Under the pieces are notes generated by a model. The model did no database searches. It worked only from the letters and a program-made list of their open reading frames with translations, and was not told where the DNA came from. 64,000 nucleotides of DNA from Odontesthes bonariensis (taxonomy: Eukaryota > Chordata > Actinopteri > Atheriniformes > Atherinopsidae): contig NC_134517.1 in assembly GCF_027942865.1 (NCBI RefSeq), positions 17,800,009 to 17,864,008 on the forward strand. The letters are read 5' to 3'. This document shows positions 1-15,468 of the stretch, piece after piece. Made by a program: the position numbers and the translations under genes. How positions within the stretch are numbered: position 1 is the first letter of the stretch; every line of letters begins with the position of its first letter.

Positions 1-1
1 C

Positions 2-319
2 TGCCGCTACACCCCGCAGGTGCTCGCCCTCTCCTGGGGTCAAGACCTGGACCGAGACTTCCCCCACCCATCCTACCACTACGACTACGTGCTCGCAGCT
101 GACGTGGTCTATCAGCACGACTGCCTTGAGGAGCTGCTCCAAACTCTGCGTCACTTTTGCAGGCCGGGGAGCAAAACGACCCTTCTGTGGGCCAACAAGT
201 TCCGGTTCCAGTCGGACCTGCGGTTCACAGAGTGCTTTAAGAGCAGTTTTAACACCACGCTGCTCACAGAGCTGCCGCAGCAGGAGGTCAGGATATACAA
301 GGCCACAGCGAAGGAGTGA
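2..319 (+). CDS. METTL21-family protein-lysine methyltransferase, terminal exon (partial)
   Basis: An open frame runs from the window edge (first full codon at base 2) to TGA at 317-319, about 105 residues. It carries YDYVLAADVVY, the post-SAM-site signature of the seven-beta-strand METTL21 class, then a C-terminal half ending EVRIYKATAKE. Family members transfer methyl groups from S-adenosylmethionine to lysines of chaperones or elongation factors. The wording is closest to my memory of METTL21C/E, which are muscle-enriched in mammals, but the paralogue cannot be fixed from one exon. The N-terminal exons with the SAM-binding glycine motif lie outside the window. An AATAAA at 601-606 is a candidate poly(A) signal. 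The gene converges tail-to-tail with grk1. Confidence 0.8.
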   Translation, partial: CRYTPQVLALSWGQDLDRDFPHPSYHYDYVLAADVVYQHDCLEELLQTLRHFCRPGSKTTLLWANKFRFQSDLRFTECFKSSFNTTLLTELPQQEVRIYKATAKE

Positions 320-1497
320 CAAAGAAGATTAAGAGGTGCAAATTTCCTAAAACGCTGTACGTTTTGCATTCTTTTTTTTTTTTTTTTAGGAAACAGGAAA
401 CGTCCTTTCCTCTTGCTGATTTTAAGTCAAGCAAATTGAAGTCAAAGTAGCCATAAGACAAGAATGTAATTAGTTCTGTTTGTTTGCTAAATGTTATGAG
501 AAGAAATTCAGTTCTGGATCCACTTCACTTCCACAAGTTTGCAAAGGAGGGCAGAGGGCCTCCGTGGTTTTAATCTGTGTGAACATGACATTCCTGGACA
601 AATAAAGTTTCTGACACAAGTTTCCATATGAATAAGCTATTTTATTTGCATGGGCCTTTGTCAAACATTTGACATTGCAGAATTCACGCAACGTTTGTTC
701 AACAATGTTTTTTGTTTGTTGTTTTGTAGAATAAATCAATTTTTGCTTTAAATATGTCTCCTATATTCTTAATCACCTCAGAACATCTAGGCTATACATA
801 CATTTACCCAAGGTGCTGCTGGTTATTCATAAAAAGAGTTAACCAAGAACTTTTCAACTAGAATACGAACCATTAAGAGATATTCTCCGCAAACTTGAAT
901 TGTTTTTTCATGTGTCTCTTAGCTTTTGGTTCTCCCACAGCTTTTAATCATGAATAGCTAAAGAATAAACAAAAAAAGGGGAAAAAATAAATAAATGAAA
1001 TAAATGCCATAGAGTCTATAGCAGCATACATGCAGATGAGGCAAATTATATTATCAACATGTCACTGTCGGAACCAGAGGCCACGTCACTAAGCCCCTGC
1101 TCAAAACTGTGTTTTCTTAAATACGTTTTAGATCTAAAAGCGCTGCAATAATTCAGCTTATGCAGAAAGAAAGAAGGGGTGAGTGAGCAGGTTGACAGCA
1201 AAGGAGAAGATGGAGGGTGAGTGAGGAGGAGAGGACAAGAGGATACAATGTTAGGCTTTTTTTTAAACAACTAATTCTTTTACTGAGTCCACTCCAAGTT
1301 GAAAATCCACCTCCTCTCCGTTCTTGTTGTTTCCCACGTGTGTCCACAAAATTGTGTCTCAAGTTGTTTCAACCGGCAGTCAAAGTTCAGAGGAGACTGC
1401 TGTCTGTCCTGAGGTTCAGTCTTCTGGCCGCATGTTCTGAAGAAAGACAAGTCTATACACTGTATGGTTCGTGTCTATTCAGCGTGCTTCGGTGACT
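320..1497. other. Convergent 3' UTR / intergenic stretch between METTL21 and grk1
   Basis: No coding exon is seen here. The left part should be the 3' UTR of the methyltransferase, with AATAAA at 601-606. The right part should be the 3' UTR of grk1, read on the minus strand. TTTATT at 641-646 would read AATAAA on that strand. A-rich runs lie around 970-1000. No repeat family is recognised. Confidence 0.5.
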
Positions 1498-5367
<3,870 letters not shown>

Positions 5368-5700
5368 GCTGAGGGTTTGTGACTGTTAGGCAACGCAAAG
5401 GGAAATCATTGCAAAGTAACTGCAAATGCTGCTAGTTATTGTGCAGGGGGAGAGGGCAAAGGAGGAGAGAGTAGGAGTAAGAAAAAAGGAGACGGATCCG
5501 AGGAAGGACAGAGGGAGGATGAAGGAGAAATGGCAGCTTGAGACTGATGTCTGAAATAGATCGCAGCACACTTTGAGGAGTGTACCACCCTCATTCACAC
5601 ACGCTCACACAGGAACGCACACACACCTGAGTCAACACCTTTCAGTAATCCATTAACACCCCAATGCCCTAGACAAAGTGTGCAAGCACATGCTGGAACA
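5368..5700 (-). promoter_or_regulatory. grk1 5' flank with candidate photoreceptor elements
   Basis: This is the region just upstream of the grk1 start codon. It contains TGAGTCA at 5628-5634, the core of an NRL/AP-1-type element. TAATCC, a CRX/OTX core, follows at 5646-5651. The two motifs are 11 bp apart and about 260-285 bp upstream of the ATG. This pairing is known from photoreceptor promoters, but short motifs occur by chance and no TATA box or start site was identified. Confidence 0.4.
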
Positions 5701-8700
5701 GAACAACTGAAGTAACATATACAGGAGTGTTGCTATTCATTCAGCTGGCAAACTCCATCCCATTGCGCTCAGTTCGATGCTGCAGTGTGAATGAGTGAAA
5801 ATATTTTAGATTAACAGAGAGGCCCACAATACATTGGAATGTTTTGCATATGGGATCCACAAGACGCCAGTTATCTGTTTCCAATAGAAAGCTAAAGTAA
5901 AGTGAAAATTTAAAAATAAAATGCAATGATCTTCATACATCTTTTCTCAAAACTTTGGGTTTGGCAAGACCTGTCGCTGTAGTTTTGAAAGTGACATGTC
6001 AGATTCTTGCTCTAGATGGGATTTCAGTACCAAATGTGCCACTTCAGCACCCAAACTTTTGTTGCGACATGTGCAGCATGCGTTTTGGGATAGTCTTGCA
6101 AAGAGCATTAAGCATTATATGGTCACTTCACTTAATGTTACCAGTACCGTGTGCTCTAAAGTACCTACCTGCCATAACTGAAGCTGGCTGTCGAACTGTG
6201 TGCTGATAACAAACCAAAAGCCCCATCCTCTTTATCATGTAGGACATTATCTCCATGGTTTTCCCTATTCGAGTTTTAACTCGTTTGTGGTTGCAGCAAC
6301 AAACTGTTCACTGACAGTGGTTTCATGAGTCCATGGAGCGATTTCCACCACAGAACCTTTAATGAATTCTTAACGTAGCGCTCCCTGATAACTGGAAGAT
6401 CAAGACCGCTCAACACTTCACCCAAACAACACCCGTTTTTTTTTTGGTAACTTAACACCGATAAAGTTTACTCTTATTCAAATATTGCTCATTTAGACTG
6501 TCAGAGAGGTGAAATCTCTTGAAAGATTCAGCCTCCGTAAGATGCTCTTTATACCCAATCATGTTACGGATCTGCTGCACGTTAACCTAAGAGAATCCAG
6601 AATAAGTGTGTTTTTCTCAAATTCGACATTGATATATTGTCATTCTACCATTGTCAGCTAAATAAGAGGATTAAAAAAAAAAAAAAAAAAAAGTTTTGGA
6701 GTACAGAGTACACAGTAAAGAGTTTCGGTACTTCCATTTAACACATGGCCCAAATGTTTTTTTGAAAACTGCCTTGCATTCTACACAACAAATGCACTTT
6801 TTTGTTTCTCATCTTGTCCCGTCTATATCAATACAACTTACACATGCTCTGATAAAACTATTTTTACTCTTTGGTCTGGAGTGACCAAAGTGGAATAAAT
6901 TCTGCAAGGATATTCAGTGTGATTGAACCTTTGAGATCCAACTGCTCCAACAATTCACACCCTTATCCTTTAATTCTATTCCCTCTGCAGTAATCTTACA
7001 CTTTCACTCAAATTCTAAAGCTTCTTTTCACAAAGAAGTTTTGTTCTCCACTAATTCCTTTACTCCCACGGTGGACAGATGAGATTACAGCAACCATTAA
7101 GACTGTATTGAACATTTAAACACATTGCTATTGCCCCATTTTGGGGGGCAAAAAAACAAACAAAAAAAAAACATATATTGATGCAATAATGAGCCGAATA
7201 CGTTACCATTCACCACATTCATGTTCCCTCACTGGAAGAACCAGCTGCCATAACTGTTTACCTTCTGGTCAGATTTGATGAAGTTGTCTGAAGCAGAGGG
7301 GAGTTGGCTGCAGAAGTCTGCATCACCAGCTGTAGAGAAACTCTAAGACGGAAGTTCCCTTTCACTTTATGTGGCAGACTTGCTTAGATGATTTCTACAA
7401 ATATGTGCGGCCATAAGATAAGATTTAATTAACAAGAACTGAAAAAATAAATAAATAATGCCTACTATATAGGCTCTCTGGCCACATTTATCCTCCATGA
7501 CAGAGACACTGGGCCAGACCACATCTGGCAGAAGTGAAACAGTAGCAGCAGATACTAACCAATGACACGGTGGGTAAAGGAGTATAATCAACTGCTTCCG
7601 CCTCACAGACATCCTCATCTTCACGTTTGTACCCTTTTTGCCGCAATTTTCTTGTAACTCGGGGAGACGTCTCCTAAATCTAACCACTTGCAGCCATGAG
7701 GGTGGCTTTTTTCTGCTTGAAAAAATAAACACAAATAAAAACTTGCACGGAATGTTGATACAAAGTTATTAAAACAATCTATATTTTAATTTGCAAACTT
7801 ATATTAGATTACAGAAAAATGTATTTGGAAGAGTCAGTACATGTGTTGCTCAGTTTTAAAAGGGAGGTCTTTGAAGAGAGTACACAAAGACCCACACAAC
7901 CACACATCATGTTACACCAATAATTTTTTTTTGAAGGTCTATCTTTACCACTGGCCTCTAAAAGGATACTATAAGCTACAACTGTTGGAGGATTTATATA
8001 CGTAATTAACAAACAAAGCTTATTCACCTATAAGGAGCCTGGGTTACGAGTCTTTACCTTGCTGCTGCCATTATTTTGTTAACACTACCAAGGTGTTAAC
8101 AGGGCGGTGATGGAGAATTCCTCAACTCCAGAATACAAAAAAACCAAACAAAATAAAATAAAACAAAACTAGCAAACAAAATCAGAAAGCAGCTGCCTAC
8201 TGAACAGAAGGAAGCCAACCCAAAAACAATGGGGATAAGAAACTAGTTTCAAATCATCGCTGAGAACACAAAACATGTAAGTGTCGACACGTCTGATGGA
8301 GCACCATCCTGGGATGCCATGGAAACTGTGTCTGGCGGTTCAGAATCCATGGCGTTGCGCTAACACAGCAGGTCAAAGCAGACACATTTGGAACATGTGA
8401 TCATAATCTGCCAAAGGTAACTGCAAAGTAAGAACTATTCAAAAGGTTTTTTTTTTTTTTTACATTCGCAAACAGCAGTGTGTTTTACAGAGTTCTTAAA
8501 GTGGGATGGCTTGTTCAAAAGTGGATCAGACGTACAAGGACTTCAGGTGGCGGAGTCACAGACTACAGTTCCCTTGGATGACACCTCCCCCCGTCAGAGC
8601 TGTGGTGCAGGTGCACGTGATTCAGAAGTAGAGCGAGACAGGTTTAAGGAGAAAAAAAAAAAAAAAAAAACAACGAAAGAATGAAGGAAAGAAAGAAAGA

Positions 8701-8912
8701 AAGGGAGAAAAAAAAAAGAAAAAAAAAATCCCAAAAAACCACCTCTGCTCTTTCATTTTTCTTTTTTTCCCATCTACACCCCTGAGAAAGCCAGGCAGAA
8801 ATACAGGCATGGGGAAAGGGATCCAGAAGCACACACAGACAGGGACTGAATTCCCACGGTGACTGTAGTTTGAGGGACTGTGCTTGTTGGGAGTGCTGAG
8901 GTGTGGGCAGGG
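5701..8912. other. Intergenic region between grk1 (5' end) and tfdp1 (3' end)
   Basis: I see no supported coding exon. The part from about 7.8 to 8.9 kb is probably tfdp1 3' UTR on the minus strand; TTTAAT at 7785-7790 reads ATTAAA there and is a weak poly(A) candidate. Several homopolymer A runs occur (for example near 6673-6692 and 8651-8668). In humans ATP4B lies between these two genes; I could not see it here. Confidence 0.5.
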
Positions 8913-10126
8913 TTAGTCTTCCTCGTCGTTCTCGTCGTACTCATCTTCGTCGTCGTCGTCTCCCATGCAAGACACTGGAGTCACCACACGAGACCCGCTG
9001 TAGTGAGAGTCATTTGAGCTGGACGCCATGGTGCCATCAGTGCAACCATCACTGCGAAATGGGCCGGGTTAAACGGGGATAAAAAAAAAAAAAAAAAAAA
9101 AAACAAGTTAAAGGAGGGTTATGGGGTCAAAGTGGGGTTTGTGTAAATGATGAGATCTGATTTGTGTCAAATGCATCGATTTTTTTAAGACCTCCCACCT
9201 GCTTGCAGGGTAACGGGCTCCATTGGCAGAGGATCCTCCAGTGATGTACACATTACTGATGGGACCTTTTGCCATTTCTGGAAGAGGAGAAAACAACTAT
9301 AAAAACGTGGACACCTGCTGGTTCCTGAACACGTCAAAGATGTCAAAGGAAACAAATCACACCGCGTCCGCACTTGCAAGGCAGCAAAAGGTATTTATAC
9401 CGAGATATTTATGCAACTTGTGTGTCGGTAAGGGTGATCAGAGAGGACACCCAGAAAACGCACTAAAAACATTGTTTCCAAACTTGTTTCCATGAACGGC
9501 TGGTGAATTGTTTTCATCTCAGCGACCTTTAACCATGTTTATCCTCCAGCAGCAGAATCAGCTGATCAGTCATGTGAGCAACCAGAAGTGATTCACATGA
9601 CACGTTTCCATAATGTCTAAGCTGGAGTAGGACCCTCCCAATGGCTTCTAGTCCCCGGGAGAACAAATGTGGCTTTAACTTTTTTTAATTCCTCCGCTCC
9701 AACATCACTTGCCGTCACAGCAAGGTTGCCTGGTTAGACATCTGCCCCTCAATCCAACCACCAGTCAGATTCTTCAAACTCAGGGTAACGGGTCAATTCT
9801 GAGTTTACAATAAATGGCCGGCCTGAATAAGTTCGAGAATTTGCTTGAGTTGAACCTTTTATGTGCAATTAAAACCAGCTTTGAACTAAAAAATGACCAC
9901 CACGCAGGTGCATGTCCCCACCGACCAGACAAGTTGCAATTTAATGTCAATCTAGACTCGACCTCAGAGCATTTGGTCAAAAAACATACAGATTTTTATC
10001 ATTTTATCCTATTAAGCAGTAGTGCGGAAATGTTGTCATAATTACTTTTAGAAAGACGGGGTTTGTGACATTTTACCTATTAGGTCAGTTTACACTTAAA
10101 TTTAAGTAAACGTGTAAAAGTAGGAA

Positions 10127-10159
<33 letters not shown>

Positions 10160-13100
10160 CTCAAGGTGTTTGAGAAATTTGTGCTCACAAGACTGGCATG
10201 GACTTAAACCTTATAGACGTCATATATTTGGCCACTTTTGGTCAGAAAAGTGGAAAGCAGATTTTAGGCCGTATCAAGAACCAAGCATGTGGCACTTACC
10301 TATAACATAAGGCTCCAGAGCTTTAGGCACCAGGCTACGTGCGACTTTCAGATCCTCTGGAGAACACTTTCCCACCTCCAGACCACAGGCCATACCCATA
10401 CGTTTCAGCACCTCAATGTCATCGTGGATCTCAAACATGCTGTCGAAATTGAACAAATACTCGAACCTGCAGATAAATGAGAAAACGGGAGACGTGGCAA
10501 AAGGGTGAAATATCCAGACACAGCGACCTCTGGTCCGTCTTTCAGGGTATACCTTCCAGGGTATATAAAGAGATGTTTACAACCTTCAGTTCTGTGCCTC
10601 AGCTAACCTACTGAACATGCTCCCTTTACGTTTCCCTTAAAAAAAAAAACTGCTCAACAAGAAAAAGAATATTTAATATGAAGTATATGTGGAGGAAATG
10701 TTTCCCCATCAGTGCTCAGATGTATTTGCATGCTAAAAGAACAACAGTTTCCATTCCGTCCGTTTTCCCTTCGATTTTACACAAACAATTGTGAAACATT
10801 TGCTGGTTTTGGTCACGTTTGATTTTCAAAGTCAGCCACTAAATAACCCATATATATACAGTATATATATATATATAAAATTTATCTATATAAAAATATA
10901 TATGTACATTTAAATTTTACATTGCCATGGAAACTGCCACTATCCGAAATATAAAATCATACACATGGCTCAGTAAATAAAGTAATATGGAAATAAATCT
11001 AACTGAAATAAAAACACAGAAACAAATAACTATGCAAACTCACACAATCATCAATCAACTTAAGATGCGAGTTTTTTGAGAGAACGCACAGATATGTGGG
11101 GGAGAGCATGCAAACTCCACACAGAAGCGCCCCAGTTCACATTTAAACCTCCCTGCTGTGAGACGACAGCGCTAACCACCCTGTGCACAACGTAGAGTTC
11201 CATTTCTCTAAATAAATTGATATATCTGCATCAGTTTTAACGTGACAATTTCACATTTAATTTTGTATTTCATGGCTGGATTTATTCGTTTATTTATCCA
11301 CTTATTCTTTTATCCCTGCACTTATTTCTACATTAGTTCCCCCTCTTATTTACCCCCCCCTTTTTTTTTTTAAATATCCAATTATTGTACACTTGATAAT
11401 TTAATCTCCTCTCTTATTTCCCTTTTACATTTTTTCCCACCATTTACTTCCCCTGTGGGAATTCATTTCTATAATAATTGTACTAATTTTTGCATAAATT
11501 CAAATTTCTTTGTGGGGTTGTAGGACATTTTGAGTGTTTTTTTTTTTTTTTTTTTCCGGCTTGTTAAGAATTCCCTTGGCATTTGGTAACATGGCATAAT
11601 ATGTAAGCAAGTACTTGACCTTCATTCAACAAATCCTTCATATTACACAAGACATGTCAAGCTTCTTTTTCTCCGTAACACTGTAGAACCCACAAACTCT
11701 TGTCCGCACTGACTCTCTGAAAAATAAGAACTGCGACTCGAAATTGGGATGCAACTTTCCTCACACTCCAACCAACAAATCTTCCACGAAGAGGTTGAAA
11801 TTGTATTTGGCATTCAGCTCTCCCACAGTCTTCAACTTAATTTTATGGGTTTTTTTTCTTCCAACAAAGATGAACGTACAGCTTTTTTACGTTACAGTGC
11901 GGTTGATCACGTACTTGTCGTTGGAGATGCTGCAGTCAATGACCGTCTTCTTGCTGGTGTTGACGATGATGAAAGGAAGGTGGATGATGGAGTTTGGTGG
12001 TGGAGGTCTGTTCGCCTGCTGCTCTGTCTGTCTGTTCCTCTGAACGAGGTTCTTAAAAGCTATTTGCTGCAAGGCAAGACCAAAGAAAGATGAAAACTCT
12101 GACAAGACGCTGTTCCCGCCATAGGCTTGCTGTGGATTTCACCGGGGAGGCAACCGTTTACTACTTTGGATAAAAAACACTGCACAAGTTAAGGTTTCGT
12201 TAAACACGTCAAGTAATCATAAATGTATTCGTCCGCTTTTTGCAGAGTTACTGAAAGGTAGAAAAATCAAGACCCTGGATTAACTGGACATCTACACAAA
12301 AAACAGTCGGGTTTCTCAGTTCATGAGGTCTCTGGACGGTATGCAAGTGGCATCTCTAAGCTTGATGGATACTTACTTTTGAGGAGGTACACATGAGCTC
12401 CATAAGGACTGACTGAATAGCCATCAAGCCCACATTTGCATACCCCTATTCAAAACACAACTGCAAGCGCTCGATTAATTCCCACCTGCAGTATGAGCTC
12501 CTGAAGCTGCGATTGTTTCTGCTTAATCCTCTCCAGCCGCCTTTGTCTCTCCACCTTAAGACGAAATAAAAGATTCCCAATTAGGCCTTCCAACGTAGGT
12601 AAAAGGCGAGATATGCTCAGGACAGTTTGTGTGAAAATGGTCTCCATTGTGTGCTTCTACCTCGAGATTTTGGCACTCCTGCGCCGAGTTGGTGGGCAAG
12701 CCAATCCACTTGATTTCTTTTTTCTCTTTCGAGATGATGTTCATGGCCATGAGCACGTTAAGTGCGTCGTAAACACGCCGTCTAATGTTCTTCTGGTCAT
12801 ACACATGCTAGGACGGGAAAACACAATTGAGAACATTAATGGAACGCGCCAACTGGATAAAGAGTGTAAAAAGTACCACGAAATCCCCCTCTGGAGTCAT
12901 TCAGTTTTTCATCATTCTAAACAAAAAAAAATATACAGCTGCAGCACTCACTGAGTCGTTAGGTGACATGTGGTTGTCTGAAGAGCTGAATTCTGCAACC
13001 AGTTCATCTGCCACTTCATTGTAGGTGGTGACTCCTTTCTTCTGCACCTTCTCACACACTTTCATGGAGAAATGCCTCAAACCTTTCCCATTCTTTTCCC

Positions 13101-15397
13101 CCTTCTTACCACGCTTTCTGCGAACAGAACACCTCCCCAAAATCAGTATATTTTCAAAAATACTGTATGTGATGTATGACATAAAAACAATGCTAATCTA
13201 ATATCCGATGGGACACATTGTAATGTTTCTTTATCTAATTTCTACAGAGCTCTGCAATAATGTCCCAAGCGTGTGAACTTAAGGACCTTTTCGATGCTTA
13301 CCCTGATGACCAAGGAGAGGCATCAGCTGGTTGACTCTGAGTGAGGAATTGGGAACTGGGTGTGTGTGGACTGTTTACCAAAATTGTATTCGATACCGTC
13401 GGCCTTTGGGGTGTTCCTATTACCTACAAAAGGGGAGGGCAGAAGAAAATCTATTTAGAAAAATTAACAATATCTGTTATGTCCTCAAATCTTAAAATAT
13501 GATGAGCTTAATATTTTCTCTAAACCAAACTACTAAAACGCATTACGTTTAACAGCAGGACTTTGATAACACTGGATGGGGGCTAAAGACGAAACCTCCA
13601 CTTCCTATGGTGTGAGTGTTTATACCAGCAGTTTAGACCCCCATAAAGCCCTACATGGCAGTGGGTTTTCTGACACTGCTTCAATCAAACGGGACTCAAA
13701 ACCAAAGTTATTGGACCTGCAAGTTGGCAGCAGAATACTGGTTATTTTGTTAGCAAACCCAATTCAATTACAACCCGTTACACTTTACATCATTGCTACA
13801 CAGGGTCAGCATCTTTATTTAGTATGGCGTGTAAGCTCATGTCAATGCTGCTATGTGTAATAAGGTTTCTTGACAGTGCATATTGGGCAATGAAGGAGCT
13901 ACAGCATAGGCCAGAGCGTAGGTGGTACACAGCTGGGACGTTCTACATGATGCTGAAATACAAATTCAACTTACTCTCCTCAGTCCGAGCTGTATTGAGG
14001 GTTTTCAATTTGTGTTTGGACTAAAACCAACTAGTCCTTTTGAAGTTTTTGGTATTTTACTATACTTCACTGAACAGAAACATGGCCACTGACAATGAAA
14101 GTAAGTGCTTAATAACTGCATCCCTTATAATGATACGAGGCATTCTGTGGATAGGTGATCTATTCCTTAACTAAGGTGATATGTAAGCTGATTTCCGTTA
14201 TGTATACATTGCTTGTACATAATGAGATGATGGGTGTAATCCTGCTGACTGTAGAGTTGATAAGCTTAGGATCAACTGCCTCCACCTACCACTCTGTTCG
14301 GTAACCTCACAATGATAATGGAGGGGCTTACACAACAGTAAGACACAGCAGAGAAGAACAGCAGGCAAAACGATACACAGGTGCAAGCAGGACACTAACA
14401 GTTAAGAAACACCATCTTTTGTTTAAGTAAAAGATATTCTATATCTCTCTTATTGAAGTGGCTGAAAAGGCATGCGAGCCTGACATCATAAGACCAAAAA
14501 CTCACCATGTGTGGTACATGTTGCATATGTGCAGCAACATTCACATTAGATGGCCCAAGGGTTTTGGGTAGTAGCTGTTTGGCCATAGATCCAACTGTCG
14601 GCTGGACAGTAACCAAGGACAGGACGCCTAGTAGAAAACATGAGAAGGCCGGTAATAAGGACAGCTCTTGACTGGAGCTCCATTGCCCCCTATCGTTTGC
14701 TTTCAAGCATTAAGGCCTGCTCCTGAAGAACAAATTTCCTTTGTGGGATTAAACAGTTAAACTTAAATGTGTTCGAAGTTCACAAAGCTCGATGTGCGTA
14801 CGTCATCCGTTGAAAGATGACAACTTTTCAGGTATACCTTTGCTCGGGCTGAGATTCTGATCGATGAAAACCTTTAGCTCTCCATTTGTTTCAATCGGTC
14901 CAGCCTGCGAAGGATGACACATTTATTACAGAAAAAAATCCAATTATCTAAGATATGCAAATCAGGTTAGGCATATAATCAACAGAAGAAACACAAGGCT
15001 ACAACTGAGGCATTAAGCAGCTAATAGGAACATACATCGCATCCTCTAATATTATACTTTATGAGCAGAGACATTAACAAGATTCCTCAAATTATTTACT
15101 ATGGCAAAAATTCAGATTTGTCACTAAATTCCCCAATTCAAACATAAGGGAAGTTCTGACTCTTTGTAAACACTAAGGTTCCACCATGTTTGGCCAAATG
15201 TAGAAAAATAAACACAAAAAGCACATTAATAGTTGCAGTGCAGTAGCTAAAAATATTTGCCGGTAACATGATCTGATGTTTCCCACCGATTCTGGGTAGC
15301 AGAATTTGGTGTTGGTGGTATATGTGCAGGGTGGCATATATATGGCTATACGTTTCCCAATGAATCCATTGACAGAGATACTCACATCTTTAGCCAT
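8913..15397 (-). CDS. tfdp1: Transcription factor Dp-1 (E2F dimerisation partner), complete, 11 coding exons
   Basis: Minus-strand coding exons are 15397-15386 (MAKD), 14904-14838, 14627-14506, 13423-13302, 13117-12952, 12807-12661, 12554-12486, 12066-11915, 10466-10300, 9277-9199 and 9051-8913. All introns are GT-AG with matching phases, giving 413 aa (human about 410). DP-1 pairs with E2F proteins in the nucleus to control S-phase genes. The winged-helix DNA-binding region is about residues 108-200, with recognition segment [19 protein letters not shown] at 170-188. The DEF/dimerisation coiled coil follows ([18 protein letters not shown]), then the marked-box region with [20 protein letters not shown]. 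The tail ends in an acidic run, [16 protein letters not shown] non-coding part of the start-codon exon probably extends to 15468, where an acceptor is visible. Wording favours TFDP1 over TFDP2. Confidence 0.96.
10851..10877. repeat. TA microsatellite
   Basis: An alternating TATATA tract is interrupted once by CAG near 10859-10861. It lies within a tfdp1 intron. Confidence 0.85.
11095..11190 (-). repeat. Fragment of a dispersed tRNA-headed fish repeat (antisense)
   Basis: The plus strand reads AGCATGCAAACTCCACACAG, and then CTGTGAGACGACAGCGCTAA. These are the reverse complements of the GGAGTTTGCATGTTCTCC and TTAGC...CGCCTCACAG blocks of a very common teleost repeat. A longer sense copy of the family is at about 55108-55380. 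Confidence 0.6.
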
Positions 15398-15468
15398 GAT
15401 CCCAAAGGACCGAAAGGAGTTTGCTTCAGGCTAAGAAGATTTTCCTCTGACAGTCAATATTCAGACCA

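Larger units (their letters stand above)
10467..11914 (-). other. tfdp1 intron 8 (between the 11915-12066 and 10300-10466 exons)
   Basis: The intron contains a TA microsatellite at 10851-10877 and an antisense fragment of a tRNA-like dispersed repeat near 11095-11190. A strongly T-rich stretch lies at 11270-11560. No coding exon is seen inside it. Confidence 0.6.

Noticed and set aside
5701-8912. ATP4B expected from human gene order
   Set aside because: No frame or splice-flanked segment resembling the proton-pump beta subunit was seen.
8913-15397. TFDP2 as the identity
   Set aside because: The MAKD start, KQLLPKT segment, acidic DENDEED end and grk1/dcun1d2 neighbours fit TFDP1.
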